From NCBI GenBank assembly GCA_009726095.1, contig WLMZ01000008.1:1-61117 (forward strand): a stretch of DNA of 61,117 nucleotides. The letters are read 5' to 3'. Source of the DNA: Actinomycetota bacterium (GTDB lineage: Bacteria > Actinomycetota > Acidimicrobiia > Acidimicrobiales > Ilumatobacteraceae). Below the pieces are notes generated by a model, which saw only the letters and a list, made by a program, of their open reading frames with translations, searched no databases and was not told the DNA's origin. Below, one piece after another: positions 9,099 to 16,141 of this stretch (position 1 is the first letter of the stretch; every line of letters starts with the position of its first letter). A program made the position numbers and the translations under genes.

Positions 9099-9860
9099 AT
9101 GAACTGGACCGACAACCACTGCCATCTCCATGATGAACGCATTCCCGGTGGCACCGCAGCAGCGGTGGCCGCTGCCCGCGCCGCCGGGGTCACCACCATG
9201 ATCACCGTTGGCTGCGACTTCCAGACATCGGCGGCGGCCATCGCTGTCGCCGAAGCGTTCGATGGCGTCTGGGCCACGGTTGGACTGCATCCGCACGATG
9301 CAGTCAATGGCGTCGACACCATCACCATGCTGTTCGATCACCCCAAGGTGGTGGCGGTGGGTGAGTGCGGCCTCGATTACTTCTACGACCATTCCCCGCG
9401 CGGCACCCAGCGCGAGGCCTTCGTGCACCAGATCCGGCTCGCCCACCAACTGGAGTTGCCTCTGGTGATCCACACCCGCGATGCGTGGGCCGACACCTTC
9501 GAGGTGCTCACCACAGAGGGCCTGCCCAAGCAGACCATCTTCCACTGCTTCACCGGTGGCCCGGCCGAGGCCCAGACATGCCTTGACCTGGGAGGGTTCC
9601 TCAGTTTCTCGGGCATCGTCACGTTCAAGACAGCTGTCGATCTGCAGGCCGCCGCCCGCCTGTGCCCCCTCGAACGGATGCTGATCGAGACCGACAGCCC
9701 GTACCTGGCTCCGGTCCCGCACCGGGGCAAACCGAACCAACCTGGCTTTGTCGGCTTCATCGGCGCGCACATCGCCGAGCTCCGCAGCGACACTCCCCAG
9801 AGCATCGCCGAGGCCACCACAGCCGCAGCGTGCCTTGCGTTCCCGCGCCTTGCTCCGTAG
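9099..9860 (+). CDS. tatD: TatD family metal-dependent hydrolase
   Basis: Amidohydrolase-fold deoxyribonuclease/hydrolase of the TatD family, 253 aa. Metal ligands are visible: DNHCHLHDE (HxH), GECGLDYFYDHSP (Glu), PLVIHTRDAW (His), IFHCFTGG (His) and ETDSPYLAPVPHRGKPNQP (Asp). Acts on DNA 3' ends and is implicated in DNA repair in other bacteria. It lies 24 bases after metG and upstream of rsmA, as in many actinobacteria. Confidence 0.94.
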   Translation: MNWTDNHCHLHDERIPGGTAAAVAAARAAGVTTMITVGCDFQTSAAAIAVAEAFDGVWATVGLHPHDAVNGVDTITMLFDHPKVVAVGECGLDYFYDHSPRGTQREAFVHQIRLAHQLELPLVIHTRDAWADTFEVLTTEGLPKQTIFHCFTGGPAEAQTCLDLGGFLSFSGIVTFKTAVDLQAAARLCPLERMLIETDSPYLAPVPHRGKPNQPGFVGFIGAHIAELRSDTPQSIAEATTAAACLAFPRLAP

Positions 9861-9911
9861 CCTCAAGCCTGCTGGCGGACGTCGTCAGCCCCGCCCGTCC
9901 CAGGAGATGCG

Positions 9912-10445
9912 CTGAACCTCGACGCTACTGACCGTCGCCGATTGTTCCTGGCCACGATCGCCACGCTGGTTGCTCTGCCCGCGATCTGGCTGTTCAGCCA
10001 AGGCGGACCATCACGGGGTACCGGCGCGTCCGGCGCCCAGGCCGTCGGCCTGCCGACCCCCGCCGGCGAGAACAGGGCCAGCAGCGACACCGCAGATGAC
10101 CCGTTCGGTACTAACGGCCCGATCTTCATTGATGGGCCCACCACGCCACCCCGGCACTCGGTGATCCAGATCGTGGTACCAGCGGTGAACCGCAGTGCAT
10201 TCTTGGAGGGCGGCGCCTCGTTCAAGAACGCCGTCGGGCTCACCATCAACACCTGCTCGGCCCCTGCCGTGCCCTTCGGCGCCAGCATCACCGTGACCAA
10301 TCGCGACAACGGCCATGTCGTCACGTGCATCAACAACGCCCCGGCGCCGGTGCCCCCGAGTGTGGTCATCGTGTTGTCTGCCGAGCAATACGCCCAGATC
10401 GGTGCCCTCATCGACGCTCCCCTACCGGTCCGCATCACGTGGTAA
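9912..10445 (+). CDS. Exported protein with Tat-like signal, function unknown
   Basis: A secreted or membrane-anchored protein of 167-177 aa. The first standard start is TTG 9942, but that starts inside the hydrophobic signal segment and leaves out its charged n-region. A CTG at 9912 lies five bases after AGGAG (9902-9906) and gives an N-terminus with DRRRLFLA followed by a hydrophobic stretch to about residue 30. That matches the RRxFL twin-arginine pattern and makes CTG my preferred start. The mature part is Ala/Pro/Thr-rich with two cysteines (NTCSAP, VTCINN). It occupies the place where many actinobacteria have an rpf gene between tatD and rsmA, but I see no Rpf domain. Confidence 0.6.
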   Translation: MNLDATDRRRLFLATIATLVALPAIWLFSQGGPSRGTGASGAQAVGLPTPAGENRASSDTADDPFGTNGPIFIDGPTTPPRHSVIQIVVPAVNRSAFLEGGASFKNAVGLTINTCSAPAVPFGASITVTNRDNGHVVTCINNAPAPVPPSVVIVLSAEQYAQIGALIDAPLPVRITW

Positions 10446-10455
10446 GCGCCAGCAC

Positions 10456-11283
10456 ATGACGCTGTCGCGTCGCGAGATCAATGAACTGCTGACCGAACAC
10501 GGGTTGGCCCCTCGACGCGAGTTCGGGCAGAACTTCGTCGGCGACCCCAACACCGTGCGGCGCATTGCCCGTCTGGCCAAGGTAGATGCCAGCGATCATG
10601 TCGTGGAGATCGGCGCCGGCCTCGGCTCGCTGACCGTTGCGCTGGCCGAGACCGGCGCCACGATCACGGCGATCGAGATCGACCACGGCATCGTTCCCGT
10701 GTTGCGCAGCGTCGTTGCTGCCCACGAGCGCGTCACCGTGGTCGAGGGCGACGCACAGGAACTCTCGTGGCCCGACCTTTTGGAGGGTTGCGACCACTGG
10801 GTGCTGGTGGCCAACCTGCCGTACAACGTGGGCACCCCGTTGGTGATGGATCTGCTCGACACCGTGCCGGGAATCCACCGAATGCTCGTGATGGTGCAGC
10901 GCGAGGTGGCCGAGCGGATGGTTGCCCATGCCCGTACCCCTGCGTACGGCGCCATCAGCGTGAAAGTTGCCTATTGGGCAACCGCACGCATCGTCGGCTA
11001 CGTGCCTGCCACGGTGTTCGTTCCACAGCCGAAGGTGGAAAGTGCGCTGGTCGAGATCACCCGCCGCCCCGAACCCGCCGTCGGCGATGTCAGCCCCGAT
11101 GCACTGTTCACGCTCGTCAAAGCCGGATTCGCCCACCGTCGCAAGATGCTGCGCGGCGCGTTGGCCGGCATGGTCGCCATCGAGCAGTTCGAGCGGGCCG
11201 GCATTGCGCCGACCGCCCGGGCAGAGGAACTCGACGTGCACGCCTGGGGGCGCCTCGCCCGGGTGTTGGGGGCGACATCGTGA
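10456..11283 (+). CDS. rsmA: 16S rRNA dimethyladenosine transferase RsmA/KsgA
   Basis: SAM-dependent enzyme that dimethylates A1518 and A1519 in helix 45 of 16S rRNA. Visible motifs: REFGQNFVGDP near the N-terminus, the SAM loop VEIGAGLGSLT, EIDHG, and the catalytic NLPYNV motif. C-terminal helical domain ends with HRRKMLRGAL. 275 aa from ATG 10456; the frame is open upstream but unrelated in sequence. The stop overlaps the ispE start (GTGA). Confidence 0.97.
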   Translation: MTLSRREINELLTEHGLAPRREFGQNFVGDPNTVRRIARLAKVDASDHVVEIGAGLGSLTVALAETGATITAIEIDHGIVPVLRSVVAAHERVTVVEGDAQELSWPDLLEGCDHWVLVANLPYNVGTPLVMDLLDTVPGIHRMLVMVQREVAERMVAHARTPAYGAISVKVAYWATARIVGYVPATVFVPQPKVESALVEITRRPEPAVGDVSPDALFTLVKAGFAHRRKMLRGALAGMVAIEQFERAGIAPTARAEELDVHAWGRLARVLGATS

Positions 11284-12008
11284 TTGCCACCGTGCCGGCC
11301 AACGCCAAGCTCACCCTCACGCTGCGGATCACCGGGGTGCGATCCGACGGGTATCACCTCATTGATGCCGAGATGGTCACGCTCGACCTGGCCGATCAAC
11401 TCCGCATCGATCCAGCCGGCGTCGGCCTGTCGGCCAGCGGACCGTTCAGCGACGGCATGCCGGTGGATGCCACCAACCTGGTGGCCAGGGCGCTACGCCT
11501 CTGCCAGCGCAACGCCGGCATTCACGTGGACAAGCACATCCCCCACGGTGGCGGTCTGGGCGGCGGGTCGGCCGATGCCGCAGCGGTGTTGCGCTGGGCG
11601 GGTTACACGGATCTGGTTGGTGCCTCGCGACTGGGCGCCGACGTACCGTTCTGCATGGTCGGCGGACATGCCCGCGTCACAGGCATCGGCGAGATCATCG
11701 ATCCGCTGGCGCCGATCGAGCGCGACTTCACCCTGATCATTGCGCCGTTGTCGTGCTCGACACCGGCGGTGTACCGGGCATGGGACGACCTCGGCGGACC
11801 GGTCGCCGATGGCCCCAACGATCTCGAACCGGCTGCGTTGGTGGTGGAACCCCGCCTGCGCCGCTGGCGTGACCGCATCCACGAAGCGGTGGGCCGTGCA
11901 CCGACTCTTGCGGGCAGTGGGGCCACATGGTTCGTGGTCGGGCACCAACGCGAGCTCGTCGATGCGCTGCCCGATGCCAGGATCGTGTTCACCGCCAGCG
12001 CTCGCTGA
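11280..12008 (+). CDS. ispE: 4-diphosphocytidyl-2-C-methyl-D-erythritol kinase (short form)
   Basis: GHMP-family kinase of the non-mevalonate isoprenoid pathway, phosphorylating CDP-methylerythritol. Motifs: ANAKLTLTLRITGVRSDGYH at the N-terminus, the ATP-binding PHGGGLGGGSADAAA, and LAGSGATWF at the C-terminus. At 242 aa it is shorter than the usual 280-310; the region after the GHMP loop and the C-terminal end are compact, but the three motifs are intact. GTG start overlapping the rsmA stop indicates coupling. It is the last gene of the metG group. Confidence 0.93.
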   Translation: MIATVPANAKLTLTLRITGVRSDGYHLIDAEMVTLDLADQLRIDPAGVGLSASGPFSDGMPVDATNLVARALRLCQRNAGIHVDKHIPHGGGLGGGSADAAAVLRWAGYTDLVGASRLGADVPFCMVGGHARVTGIGEIIDPLAPIERDFTLIIAPLSCSTPAVYRAWDDLGGPVADGPNDLEPAALVVEPRLRRWRDRIHEAVGRAPTLAGSGATWFVVGHQRELVDALPDARIVFTASAR

Positions 12009-12037
12009 GCCGGTCCAGCACCTGCCGGAACGCAAAA

Positions 12038-12063
12038 CGGCCGCCCACACAGGTGAGCGGCCG
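12038..12063 (+). terminator. Hairpin after ispE, possible terminator
   Basis: A perfect 7-bp inverted repeat, CGGCCGC (12038-12044) and GCGGCCG (12057-12063), with a 12-base loop lies 29 bases after the ispE stop, between two convergent genes (ispE and the bS22 gene). There is no T-run, so it may act as a weak or Rho-assisted terminator for either strand. Confidence 0.45.
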
Positions 12064-12110
12064 AACGAACGTGGACGACCAGGGCCATCCGCGGACAGGT
12101 TGCGTGAGAG

Positions 12111-12203
12111 CTATTTACGACGCTGGTGACGAGTACGCCGCAGCATCTTCTTGTGCTTCTTCTTACGCATGCGCTTACGGCGCTTCTTGATCAACGAACC
12201 CAT
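12111..12203 (-). CDS. Small ribosomal protein bS22 (AURKAIP1/COX24 domain peptide)
   Basis: A 30-residue, extremely basic peptide beginning MGSLIKKRRKRMRKKKH and ending RRTRHQRRK, with more than half of its residues Lys or Arg. It closely resembles the mycobacterial 30S subunit peptide called bS22 (AURKAIP1/COX24 domain, MGSVIKKRRKRM...). In mycobacteria it binds rRNA near the decoding region. ATG at 12203, TAG at 12111-12113. It is too short for most gene callers. The mycobacterial protein is a few residues longer at the C-terminus. Confidence 0.85.
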   Translation of the reverse strand: MGSLIKKRRKRMRKKKHKKMLRRTRHQRRK

Positions 12204-12344
12204 GGCTTGGAAACGCTAGCGGCAGAGATGACCGTGACCAACTCCGACCCGCGAACCCAACCGGATATGGGGTGTTTTTCCTGACGCACGAGCGAATATC
12301 GTCGCTACGGGCGGGACTCGCCCGATACCGTATGGCGAACCCTT

Positions 12345-12415
12345 TCCGGGGTCGTTCAATGGTAGGACAACGGGTTTTGATCCCGTGTATAGGGGTTCGA
12401 GTCCTCTCCCCGGAG
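12345..12415 (+). tRNA. tRNA-Gln (anticodon TTG)
   Basis: Complete cloverleaf. The 7-bp acceptor stem is TCCGGGG (12345-12351) with CCCCGGA (12408-12414), discriminator G. The D stem is GTTC/GGAC, the anticodon stem ACGGG/CCCGT with loop TTTTGAT giving anticodon TTG, and the T arm contains GGTTCGAGTCC. CCA is not encoded. It decodes CAA and probably CAG. It stands alone between the bS22 gene and glmU. Confidence 0.95.
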
Positions 12416-12470
12416 CTCTGACGGATCGGCCATGGGCGCACGAGGTACCCCGCCCAACGCCCGATCCTCG

Positions 12471-12520
12471 CGGTCTGGCCGAGCGAATTCGTCGATGCTC
12501 GCCCTGTTCGCTCGTTCAAA
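12471..12520. repeat. Dispersed intergenic palindromic repeat, copy 1
   Basis: Positions 12481-12520 match 52497-52536 at 31 of 40 bases without gaps, including an identical GAGCGAATT and CAAA at the two ends. Weaker similarity continues about ten bases upstream. The element contains an 8-bp inverted repeat, CGAGCGAA (12480-12487) and TTCGCTCG (12507-12514). It lies between tRNA-Gln and glmU, about 56 bases before glmU. Both copies are intergenic, which suggests a small repeat family rather than a chance match. Confidence 0.55.
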
Positions 12521-12575
12521 CGCTGTGGGGATGCCAACAGTCGTTGGACGCGCGCGAGCATGCATGCGCTAGAAC

Positions 12576-13679
12576 ATGGTCATGTCCGTTTCTGCAATCG
12601 TGCTCGCCGCCGGCGAAGGCACACGGATGCGTTCCACGCGACCGAAACCGCTACACCTCATCTGCGGACGGGGCATGGTCATGCATGTCATCCACTCGCT
12701 CGAATCGCTCAAGGTCGACCGCACGGTGGTCGTGGTCGGCCATGGCGCCGATCGGGTCACCAAGACGGTGCGCGAGGAAGCCCCCACATGGGCCAACGTG
12801 ACCTTCGTCGAGCAGCAGGTACAGCGCGGTACCGGTGATGCAGCCCTGGTTGGCCTGTCCATCTTCCCGGGTGACGACCTCGACGACGATTCCACCGTCA
12901 TCGTGCTGCCCGGCGATACGCCCCTGCTGCAGCCCGACACCATCGACAACCTCGTTGCCACCCATGTGGCCAACGGCTACGCGGCGACATTGCTGACATC
13001 GCAGATGGACGACCCGAGCGGATACGGCCGCGTCATCCGCGCGCCATCGAAATCGGGCGACGGTCGCGTGCTGCGTATCGTCGAACAGCGCGATGCCTCG
13101 GCCGACGAACTGGCCACCAACGAGGTGAACACGAGCATCTATGCGTTCCGCCGCGACCTGCTCGGGCCGGCGCTACGCCACCTGTCGCCCGACAACTCCC
13201 AGGGCGAGTACTACCTCACCGATGTCATCGGCGCGCTCGCCGGCATGGGCCACCGCGTCGGCGCCGTCCTGGCACCGCCCGGCGAGACGGCCGGGGTGAA
13301 CGACCGGTGGCAGCTGGCATTGGCCGAGCGCGAGCTACGCGCCCGCACCAACCGGCGCTGGCTGCTGAACGGGGTCACCATGCTCGATCCCCGCCAGACG
13401 TTCATCGATGTGACCGTGCAACTCGGCCGCGATGTCACGCTGTATCCCGGCACGATCCTGCAGGGCAAAACAGTTGTGGGCGACGGCTGCGAGATCGGCC
13501 CCGACACGCGTCTCGTCGGCTGCGTGATCAACCAGGACTGCACCGTTGAGAACTCTGTGGGACGCGACGCCGTTGTCGGCGCCGGGGCACATGTTGGTCC
13601 ATACGCGCATTTACCGACCGGAAGCGCTGTGGCTGCAGGTCAGAGCACCGGCGCCTTCTACACTGCACCCGTCGAATGA
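12576..13679 (+). CDS. glmU: GlmU-like UDP-GlcNAc pyrophosphorylase, C-terminally shortened
   Basis: N-terminal nucleotidyltransferase domain that makes UDP-GlcNAc from GlcNAc-1-phosphate. Motifs: VLAAGEGTRMRSTRPKPLH at the start, QRGTGDA, GDTPLL, NEVNTSIYAF and EYYLTDVIG. After about residue 250 there are hexapeptide repeats of a left-handed beta-helix, but the protein stops at 367 aa. Full GlmU is about 450-480 aa, and the part carrying the acetyltransferase catalytic residues (the ETKNA... and later YVGD/NYDG segments) is absent. It therefore probably lacks GlcN-1-P acetyltransferase activity. The downstream prs gene follows 24 bases later. Confidence 0.85.
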   Translation: MVMSVSAIVLAAGEGTRMRSTRPKPLHLICGRGMVMHVIHSLESLKVDRTVVVVGHGADRVTKTVREEAPTWANVTFVEQQVQRGTGDAALVGLSIFPGDDLDDDSTVIVLPGDTPLLQPDTIDNLVATHVANGYAATLLTSQMDDPSGYGRVIRAPSKSGDGRVLRIVEQRDASADELATNEVNTSIYAFRRDLLGPALRHLSPDNSQGEYYLTDVIGALAGMGHRVGAVLAPPGETAGVNDRWQLALAERELRARTNRRWLLNGVTMLDPRQTFIDVTVQLGRDVTLYPGTILQGKTVVGDGCEIGPDTRLVGCVINQDCTVENSVGRDAVVGAGAHVGPYAHLPTGSAVAAGQSTGAFYTAPVE

Positions 13680-13703
13680 CACCGAAAGGCCGGTAAGGAC
13701 GTA

Positions 13704-13841
13704 ATGGAGAAGGTCACCACCCAGCGTTTGTCGGTGTACACGGGTCGTTCGCATCCGTCGCTGGCACAGGACATGGAGAAGGTCACCACCAAGCGCCTCT
13801 CGTTGTTCACCGGCCGTACACACCCGGCCCTGGCGCAAGAA
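13704..13841 (+). repeat. 69-bp in-frame tandem duplication inside prs
   Basis: Two adjacent 69-base units, 13704-13772 and 13773-13841, encode near-identical 23-residue segments. The first 18 bases are identical; the rest differs mostly at third codon positions. Selection on the encoded peptide after an old duplication is one explanation. It keeps the reading frame. Confidence 0.85.
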
Positions 13842-14765
13842 GTTGCCGCCCACCTCGGCATCCCGCTGGGCGACGCCAACGTGGTCGAGTTCGCCAACGG
13901 TGAGATCCGCCCGCGCTTTGCCGACAGCGTCCGCGGCTCGGACGTGTTCATCATGCAGACCCACTTCGGGTGCAACGGCCGCAGCATCAACGACTCCATC
14001 ATGGAGCAGCTGATCATGATCGACGCCGCCAACCGGGCGTCGGCCAAACGCATCACCGCCGTGTGCCCGTTCTACGGCTACGCCCGTCAGGACCGCAAGG
14101 CAGAAGGCCGCGAGCCCATCACTGCCCGGCTCATCGCCGATCTCTTCCGCGCCGCCGGCGCCAAGCGCATGGTCTCCATCGATCTGCACAGCGGCCAGAT
14201 CCAGGGCTTCTTCGACGGCCCGGTCGACCACCTCACCGCCATGCCGGTGCTCGAGAAGTACGTCCGTACCCACGCACAGAACGGCATGGTCATCGTCTCG
14301 CCAGATGCAGGCCGGGTGAAGGTGGCCGAACGTTTCGCCCAGCACCTCACCGACATGGACGCCGACGTCGCCTTCATCAACAAGCGTCGCCCGAAGGGCA
14401 CCATGAACGTTGCCGAGGCCAAGGAGGTCATCGGCGAGGTCGATGGCCGAGTCTGCATCATCACCGACGACATGATCGACACCGGCGGCACCGTGGTGTC
14501 GGCCGCCGAGCTGCTGCTGTCACGCGGGGCGTCCGAGGTGTGGGCGATGGCCACCCACGGCGTGTTGTCCGGTCCGGCCATCGAGCGCCTGCGCAATTCC
14601 CCGTTCAAGCGCATCGTGTTGACCAACACCTTGCCGATGCCCACGATCGAGCAACTCCCGCAGCTCGAAGTGCTGTCCATCGCCCCGATCATCGGCGAGG
14701 CATTGTCGGCGGTGTTCGACGACACCAGCGTCAGCGAGATCTTCAACGGCGAGAACCAGGCCTAG
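13704..14765 (+). CDS. prs: Ribose-phosphate pyrophosphokinase with duplicated N-terminus
   Basis: PRPP synthetase, which transfers pyrophosphate from ATP to ribose-5-phosphate. Motifs: FANGEIRPRF, CPFYGYARQDRK, the Mg/ribose-5-P site segment VSIDLHSGQIQGFF, and the PRPP loop VCIITDDMIDTGGT. Unusually, the first 23 residues (MEKVTTQRLSVYTGRSH...) are repeated immediately as residues 24-46 (MEKVTTKRLSLFTGRTH...); the second copy joins smoothly to the family sequence. The first ATG (13704) has AAGGA upstream, so the duplicated form (353 aa) is probably what is translated. ATG 13773 would give a normal 330-residue enzyme. Confidence 0.95.
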   Translation: MEKVTTQRLSVYTGRSHPSLAQDMEKVTTKRLSLFTGRTHPALAQEVAAHLGIPLGDANVVEFANGEIRPRFADSVRGSDVFIMQTHFGCNGRSINDSIMEQLIMIDAANRASAKRITAVCPFYGYARQDRKAEGREPITARLIADLFRAAGAKRMVSIDLHSGQIQGFFDGPVDHLTAMPVLEKYVRTHAQNGMVIVSPDAGRVKVAERFAQHLTDMDADVAFINKRRPKGTMNVAEAKEVIGEVDGRVCIITDDMIDTGGTVVSAAELLLSRGASEVWAMATHGVLSGPAIERLRNSPFKRIVLTNTLPMPTIEQLPQLEVLSIAPIIGEALSAVFDDTSVSEIFNGENQA

Positions 14766-14851
14766 GTCACGGCCAGGTCATCCCGACCCGCACAAGCAAA
14801 GCCGATCCGAGGGTGGCAAACAGGCCGTCTCCGCCGGTAGCATCGTTTTCC

Positions 14852-14866
14852 GTTCTGTAATAGAAC
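14852..14866. promoter_or_regulatory. Small palindrome upstream of rplY
   Basis: GTTCT-GTAAT-AGAAC is a perfect 5-bp inverted repeat in the 140-base gap between prs and rplY, 40 bases before the rplY start. It could be an operator or overlap a promoter, but there is no second copy to support it. The rest of the gap shows only the rplY ribosome-binding site (GGAGGAA). Confidence 0.3.
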
Positions 14867-14905
14867 AGCATCACCTCTCATCGCCCCCGGGCGGAGGAAC
14901 TCACC

Positions 14906-15514
14906 ATGTCGCAGACCACCCTTGTTGCTTCCACCGGCCGCGAAATCGGCTCGCCCGCATCGCGCCGCTTGCGCGCCACTGATCAGATCCCCGGCGTGCT
15001 GTACGGCCAGGGCATGACTCCGGTCAGCGTTGCCGTCGCCCGGCGCGACCTGCGCGTCGCCCTCAGCGGCCCGGCCGGCTTCAACACCGTGCTGCAGCTC
15101 GAGGTCGATGGCAAGGTGTACCCGGCCGTGATCAAAGACGTGCAGCGTCACCCGGTGAAGCGCAACGTCAGCCATGTCGACTTCCTGCAGGTCAACATGA
15201 GCGAGATGCTCACGGTGTCGGTGCCCCTGCACATCACCGGCGAGGCCAAGGCCGTCCTGAACGAGGGTGGCCTCGTGGACCCCTCGGTGGACACCATCGA
15301 TGTCGAGTGCACCCCGGGCAACATGCCCAACGAGTTCATCGTCGATGTCAGCAACATGCAGCCCGGCGACGTCATCCGCCTCTCATCGCTGGTCATGCCC
15401 AAGGGCGTCACCGCATTGGGCGACCCCGAGATGGCCATCGTCACTGCCATTCATGGCAGCCAGGCCGAGGCCCCGGGCGCAGCCACGCCGGCCGCCTCTC
15501 CCGCAGCCGAGTAA
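14906..15514 (+). CDS. rplY: 50S ribosomal protein L25/general stress protein Ctc (bL25)
   Basis: Ctc-type bL25, which binds 5S rRNA in the large ribosomal subunit. 202 aa: an N-terminal L25 domain (RRLRATDQIPGVLYGQG, then VDGKVYPAVIKDVQRHPVKRNVSHVDFLQV) followed by the C-terminal TL5/Ctc beta domain (VPLHITGEAKAV...GGLVDPSVDTIDVECTPGNMP) and an Ala/Pro-rich tail. GGAGGAA before the ATG sets the start. It is followed by pth after nine bases, the usual pairing. Confidence 0.96.
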   Translation: MSQTTLVASTGREIGSPASRRLRATDQIPGVLYGQGMTPVSVAVARRDLRVALSGPAGFNTVLQLEVDGKVYPAVIKDVQRHPVKRNVSHVDFLQVNMSEMLTVSVPLHITGEAKAVLNEGGLVDPSVDTIDVECTPGNMPNEFIVDVSNMQPGDVIRLSSLVMPKGVTALGDPEMAIVTAIHGSQAEAPGAATPAASPAAE

Positions 15515-15523
15515 TCGCCTGCC

Positions 15524-16141
15524 GTGGCACTGTTCGGTCGCGATGCGCGATCAGAACGGCGCGGCACACCGTTCGACTTCTTGATCATCGGTCTGGGCAA
15601 CCCGGGCAAGGAATACGCGCGCACGCGCCACAACGTGGGTGAAGAAGTGATCGCACTGCTCGCCAAGCGGTGTGACGTCGCGCTGAAGGCAGGCCGCGAC
15701 AAGGCGATGATCGCCGAGGTCACCATCGCCAAACACCGCTGTGTGCTCGCCTTTCCACTCACCTACATGAACCTGTCCGGCCAATCGGTGGGCGCTCTCA
15801 CCAGGCGCTACGGCGTCGCGGACCCGGCGCAGATCATCGTGGTCCACGACGAACTCGACCTGCCGCCCGCCCAAGTGCGGGTGAAGGTGGGTGGTGGCCT
15901 GGCCGGCAACAACGGTCTGCGCAGCATCACCCAGCACCTCAAGACGCAGGACTACCTGCGCGTGCGCATTGGTATCGGCAAGCCGGCATCGAAAGAGCAC
16001 GGTGCGCAGCATGTGTTGTCCCGCCTCGGCAAGGCCGAGCGCGAAGAACTCGATGTCGCCGTGCAGATCGCGGCCGATGCCGTAGAGGTGATCGTGGGCG
16101 AGGGCCCCGACGCTGCGATGCGCCAGTTCAACTCGCGCTAG
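15524..16141 (+). CDS. pth: Peptidyl-tRNA hydrolase
   Basis: Recycles peptidyl-tRNA released from stalled ribosomes. Motifs: IIGLGNPGKEYARTRHNVGEE with the catalytic His, TYMNLSGQSV, HDELDLPPAQVRVKVGGGLAGNNGLRSI and RVRIGIGKP. 205 aa with a short N-terminal extension from GTG 15524; the core begins near residue 18. The stop codon shares CTAG with the stop of the convergent ABC-F gene. Confidence 0.96.
   Translation: MALFGRDARSERRGTPFDFLIIGLGNPGKEYARTRHNVGEEVIALLAKRCDVALKAGRDKAMIAEVTIAKHRCVLAFPLTYMNLSGQSVGALTRRYGVADPAQIIVVHDELDLPPAQVRVKVGGGLAGNNGLRSITQHLKTQDYLRVRIGIGKPASKEHGAQHVLSRLGKAEREELDVAVQIAADAVEVIVGEGPDAAMRQFNSR

Noticed and set aside
12290-12304. Third copy of the dispersed repeat (GAGCGAATATCGTCG)
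   Set aside because: Only 15 bases match with one insertion and the palindrome arms are missing; too weak to count as a copy.
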